A DNA stretch of 7,940 bases from CAYJQO01 sp964372445 (GTDB lineage: Bacteria; Patescibacteriota; Minisyncoccia; UBA6257; GWB1-50-10), in assembly GCA_964372445.1 (NCBI GenBank), contig CAYJQO010000028.1:1-7940 (forward strand). The letters run 5' to 3'. This document shows, one piece after another, positions 5,271 through 7,940 of this stretch. The notes below the pieces were generated by a model. That model did no database searches, was not told the DNA's origin, and saw only the letters and a list, made by a program, of their open reading frames with translations. A program made the translations under genes and the position numbers. How positions within the stretch are numbered: position 1 is the first letter of the stretch; each line of letters starts with the position of its first letter.

Positions 5271-5768
5271 ATGAAAATCATCCGAATTGAAGACGAGGTG
5301 CAGAAAAGCATTATCTATTATGCGGAGGAAAAACAGAAGGTTGTAAATTTGCCCGCACCACTGCAGAAGAGGGTAACGCAGTTACTCAAAAAACTAGGAG
5401 GCGTGAAGCGCATTGAAGTCGAGGACAATATACGCGAAAGCGTGCTCGAGTACGCGGAGAAAAATGTAACCGCCAATTCGTTGGGTAGCGATCTTAAGAA
5501 GGAATTCGTTGCGGTGGTTGGGCTTCTGCGCTGGTACGTGGGAAGACACTGGCGCAGTAGTGCCCCTGGGCGAATTGGCGCTTCCTTGCACTGCACTGAT
5601 TGCGAGTGGTCGAGAACCTCTGGGAGTCCTGATCGGTGTGAGAATTCCTCGTGCCCTTCTCACAAGAAGTGGCGCATAGTGCTCGGCCCCTCATACAAAG
5701 CGCCGAGTGAGGACAGGATAATTGCTCCGAAAAAATACCGGCCTAAAGTGACGGTAAGGAAAAACTAA
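5271..5768 (+). CDS. Small protein with duplicated N-terminal motif and zinc-ribbon-like Cys4
   Basis: Specific function is not recognised. Seen: no signal peptide or membrane segment, so it is cytoplasmic. The N-terminal half holds two related helical repeats: residues about 3-43 (RIEDEVQKSIIYYAEE) and about 47-87 (RIEVEDNIRESVLEYAEK), each followed by a short loop and a second amphipathic helix. The C-terminal part has Cys108-x2-Cys111-x11-Cys123-x4-Cys128 with Trp134 after it, a spacing like zinc ribbons that bind nucleic acid, and then a basic tail (PKKYRPKVTVRKN). Inference: a nucleic-acid-binding or regulatory protein. An alternative frame from 5521 stops at 5677, but the called frame keeps the Cys pattern and ends three bases before a terminator, which supports it. 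It has its own promoter and Shine-Dalgarno site and is divergent from tRNA-Leu. Confidence 0.8.
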   Translation: MKIIRIEDEVQKSIIYYAEEKQKVVNLPAPLQKRVTQLLKKLGGVKRIEVEDNIRESVLEYAEKNVTANSLGSDLKKEFVAVVGLLRWYVGRHWRSSAPGRIGASLHCTDCEWSRTSGSPDRCENSSCPSHKKWRIVLGPSYKAPSEDRIIAPKKYRPKVTVRKN

Positions 5769-5770
5769 AG

Positions 5771-5799
5771 ACAAAAGCGCCCGCGTAGGGCGCCTTTGT
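5771..5799 (+). terminator. Terminator of the zinc-ribbon gene
   Basis: ACAAAAGCGCCC (5771-5782), loop GCGTA, GGGCGCCTTTGT (5788-5799): 11 of 12 positions pair, with a GC core and an A/T outer stem. It begins three bases after the stop codon. The A and T flanks could make it work in both directions. Confidence 0.8.
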
Positions 5800-5830
5800 T
5801 ATTGAGGCCAGGAGGGGATTCCCTGCCCAC

Positions 5831-5845
5831 CGGCACGCAGTGCCG
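5831..5845. repeat. Short perfect palindrome
   Basis: CGGCAC (5831-5836), loop GCA, GTGCCG (5840-5845), within a GC-rich patch (5806-5860) between the terminator and the next promoter. It is similar in style to the other small intergenic palindromes in this window. Confidence 0.4.
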
Positions 5846-5865
5846 CCCTCCGGAAGGTTGGGATC

Positions 5866-5895
5866 TTGACAATAGCTTGTAAGCCAGACTATGCT
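5866..5895 (+). promoter_or_regulatory. Promoter of the surface-protein gene
   Basis: A perfect -35 box TTGACA (5866-5871), 18-base spacer, and TATGCT (5890-5895, four of six matches). A second AT-rich stretch (TAATATAGTAAAATA) follows. The start codon is at 5930, so the leader is short (about 28 nt). No Shine-Dalgarno site is visible in it. Confidence 0.6.
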
Positions 5896-5929
5896 ATTGC
5901 TAATATAGTAAAATATCAATACCGCCGTT

Positions 5930-7940
5930 ATGGCGAAAAAGATACATAAAAGACATTACTTGGGGCTATTTTCAAGGAGTTTCGCCGGAACTCCGCGAAG
6001 ATGCGCAAAGAAGCAGAGAGTTTTGTTTTTTCGGTTTTTTGCGGCGGGCATTGTACTGGCTGTGGTTTTGTCATTAGTGATGTTCGGACCGGTTTCTGTT
6101 TTGGCGGCGATTAATTTTGTTTCAGTTGAATCGACTGCTAATTCATCAAGTGGAGCTTCTACAATCGTCATTAATAAACCCGCTTCAACGGTAGCGGGAG
6201 ATTTCTTAATTGCCGGTATCGCTGTTAATAAAGGTAGTGATGTGACTATTACTCCTCCAGCCGGATGGACTCTAATCAGAAGAACAGACAGTACTAATAA
6301 AGTTGGGCTCGCCACTTATCGTAAAGTAGCCGGAAGCTCGGAGGGCGCAAACTACACCTGGACTCTTTCACCATCTAAACAGGCCGCAGGTGGAATCCTT
6401 CGCTATACCGGAGTTGATACATCTAGTCCCATTGATACTGATGCTGGAGATTTTGGTAATACTGATACCCCGATAGCTCCTTCAATAACGACAACTCAAG
6501 CTAATGATCTTATAGTTGTATTTTTCGCGGAGGAGAGTACTGACACATTCGCTACGGTTACTGGAGCTTCTGAACGTTATGATCTCGCGAATACTGGCAA
6601 GCCAGCCACATCTGCAGATGACTATCCGAAAGCAGTCGCTGGCGTGACTGGTACAAAAAGTTCCCAGACAAGTAATATTGGCAACAATGATAAGTGGGTG
6701 GCGCAGCAAATTGCTCTTAAAGTTGCACCCGCTTTGCCTGGACATTTAATTGTTCAAAAAACCACTAATCCAGCCGCAGATTCAACAGTGTTTACTATTA
6801 GCGCAAGTGGAACAGGAACAATCACCGGCGGGGGCGCGGGTACTGTTACTGATATATTGGATAAAGATTACACGGTGACAGCTGGAACTTATTCCGTTAC
6901 TGAAACCGTACCGGCAGGATGGGACAAAACTGGTGATACCTGTCAAAATGTTGTTGTCGTAGCCGGTCAAACTGTTAATTGTTTACTTACCAACACCAAG
7001 CTCGGTTCCATCACGGTCATTAAGGATGCGATTCCAGATGATCCCCAGGATTTTGATTTTACGAGCAATGTCCCGAGTAATACCGCATTTTCCCTTGATG
7101 ATGACGGCGACAATACTAATGCGCTTTCTAATACAAAAACAGTTTTAAGTGTTCCGGTTGGAACATATTTCGTTAGCGAATCCGTGCCAACCGGCTGGAG
7201 GTTAACATCGGCAATTTGCGATGACGGCAGTGATCCCACTTCCATCGATTTAAGCGCAGGAGAAACCGTCACCTGCACCTTCACGAATACCAAGAAAGGA
7301 GAAATAATTATTGATAAAATTACTCTTCCGTCCGGCGATCAGGAAAACTTTACTTTTAATTCAAATTACGGAGCTCCATTTGATTTAACCGATGCCGCGA
7401 TTCCCAATGACAGCGGATTTCTTGGACCGGGCGTTTATTCGGTGAGCGAAACCGTGCCGGCCAATTGGGATTTAACGAGCGCCGTTTGCGATGATGGCAG
7501 TCCCACTGGCGCCATCGATTTAAGCGCAGGCGAGACCGTGACCTGCACCTTCACCAACACCAAGCGCGCGTCATTCAGTTTGGAGAAAATATCGGACCCG
7601 GATGAGGGCGAGTTCCAATTTGATTTGACTGGTCCCCTGCAAGTAAATATTCCAGCTTCGCATACTTTTACTCCGGGTGGCGTTTGGGATTTGAGCGATC
7701 TTCTTTCCGGTCTCTACTCGCTTTCCGAAACTATTCTTTCTCCTTTGGATTGGACCGGATCGCAGACAATCGCCTGTAACGGCAGCGGGGAAAACAACCC
7801 GTCCGGTTCTATCGCGAGACCGTTTGGATTCACGCTTAACCCAGGCGAAGCAATGAGTTGTATCGTGAATAACACCCAGAACGCCGTCATAAGCGGCACA
7901 AAATTTAAGGACTTGGATGGGACAAACGCCTCCGCAACGG
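5930..7940 (+). CDS. Large surface protein with tandem SpaA-like modules (3' end outside window)
   Basis: Open for 670 codons to the window edge. Residues 1-30 are strongly basic; 31-56 form a hydrophobic segment ending VLA-A, so cleavage is likely after residue 59 and the protein is exported. Residues about 60-270 are a beta-rich lectin-like domain of the kind seen at the front of surface adhesins (PPAGWTLI, YTGVD, a long Ser/Thr-rich core). Four SpaA/prealbumin-like Ig modules follow: about 271-357, 358-455, 456-545 and 546-650. The first three have a VPAGW- or VPTGW-like motif, and each module has a closing two-Cys hairpin ending C-x-x-x-NT(K/Q). From about 651 an ISGTKFKDLDG start marks an SdrD-B-like module. 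Such proteins act as stalk-like adhesins or pilus-type surface proteins; the exact ligand cannot be told. ATG 5930 is the first start after an in-frame stop at 5909. The C-terminal anchor lies beyond the window. Confidence 0.88.
   Translation, partial: MAKKIHKRHYLGLFSRSFAGTPRRCAKKQRVLFFRFFAAGIVLAVVLSLVMFGPVSVLAAINFVSVESTANSSSGASTIVINKPASTVAGDFLIAGIAVNKGSDVTITPPAGWTLIRRTDSTNKVGLATYRKVAGSSEGANYTWTLSPSKQAAGGILRYTGVDTSSPIDTDAGDFGNTDTPIAPSITTTQANDLIVVFFAEESTDTFATVTGASERYDLANTGKPATSADDYPKAVAGVTGTKSSQTSNIGNNDKWVAQQIALKVAPALPGHLIVQKTTNPAADSTVFTISASGTGTITGGGAGTVTDILDKDYTVTAGTYSVTETVPAGWDKTGDTCQNVVVVAGQTVNCLLTNTKLGSITVIKDAIPDDPQDFDFTSNVPSNTAFSLDDDGDNTNALSNTKTVLSVPVGTYFVSESVPTGWRLTSAICDDGSDPTSIDLSAGETVTCTFTNTKKGEIIIDKITLPSGDQENFTFNSNYGAPFDLTDAAIPNDSGFLGPGVYSVSETVPANWDLTSAVCDDGSPTGAIDLSAGETVTCTFTNTKRASFSLEKISDPDEGEFQFDLTGPLQVNIPASHTFTPGGVWDLSDLLSGLYSLSETILSPLDWTGSQTIACNGSGENNPSGSIARPFGFTLNPGEAMSCIVNNTQNAVISGTKFKDLDGTNASAT
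7242..7564 (+). repeat. Near-identical direct repeat at the ends of SpaA-like modules 2 and 3
   Basis: Bases 7242-7294 and 7512-7564 align over 53 positions with five mismatches, 270 bases apart. They encode IDLSAGETVTCTFTNTK at the end of modules two and three. Most of the mismatches are silent, and the first halves of the modules differ far more, so the protein sequence of this strand is conserved or being homogenised. Confidence 0.85.

Noticed and set aside
5521..5679. Alternative plus frame in the C-terminal half of the zinc-ribbon gene, suggesting a frameshift
   Set aside because: It looks protein-like (hydrophobic, Leu/Val-rich) but stops at 5677, while the called frame keeps the Cys4 pattern and ends right before a terminator.
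5956..7293. Minus-strand open frames opposite the surface-protein gene
   Set aside because: They mirror the low-complexity Thr/Ser/Val-rich coding strand; the plus-strand frame is uninterrupted for 670 codons with clear modules.

Overview
The window reads as a surface or secretion locus of an uncultured bacterium, most likely a member of the Candidate Phyla Radiation (Patescibacteria, Parcubacteria-like). This is an inference. It rests on several AT-leaning genes without Shine-Dalgarno sites, long tandem-module secreted proteins, TGCTACAAT-type extended -10 boxes, and short palindromic spacers of the CCTGAG...TCGAA type between genes. No taxonomic marker gene is present. The usual stop codons apply: the large glycosidase gene ends in TGA.

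Layout. 1-147: palindromic repeat and leader. 148-1290 (+): AT-rich secreted protein with four short two-cysteine modules. 1291-1620: non-coding spacer with GC-rich hairpins and an extended -10 promoter. 1621-4692 (+): 1023-residue secreted multidomain glycoside hydrolase family 18 protein (chitinase-like): jelly-roll/CBM-like module, polyproline linker, Ig-like modules, FN3, GH18. 4693-4941: out-of-frame remnant of an FN3 coding segment, palindromic repeats and hairpins. 4942-5031 (+): tRNA-Ser(UGA). 5105-5192 (-): tRNA-Leu(UAA), convergent with it, with a long GC hairpin between them. 5271-5768 (+): small cytoplasmic protein with a duplicated N-terminal motif and a C-terminal zinc-ribbon-like Cys4 site. 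5769-5929: terminator, small palindrome and a good sigma-70-type promoter. 5930 to the window end (+, open): large cell-surface protein with a lectin-like N-terminal domain followed by tandem SpaA/prealbumin-like Ig modules and the start of an SdrD-B-like module.

Three of the four protein genes encode exported proteins, so the window probably contributes to the cell envelope: adhesion, and hydrolysis of GlcNAc-type polymers. They do not form an operon; each appears to have its own promoter. The most interesting feature is the mosaic GH18 gene. Its non-catalytic part is very GC-rich and its catalytic part is much less so. A copy of the start of its own FN3 module lies out of frame just after the stop codon and runs straight into a palindromic repeat, which looks like the trace of a domain-swap recombination.
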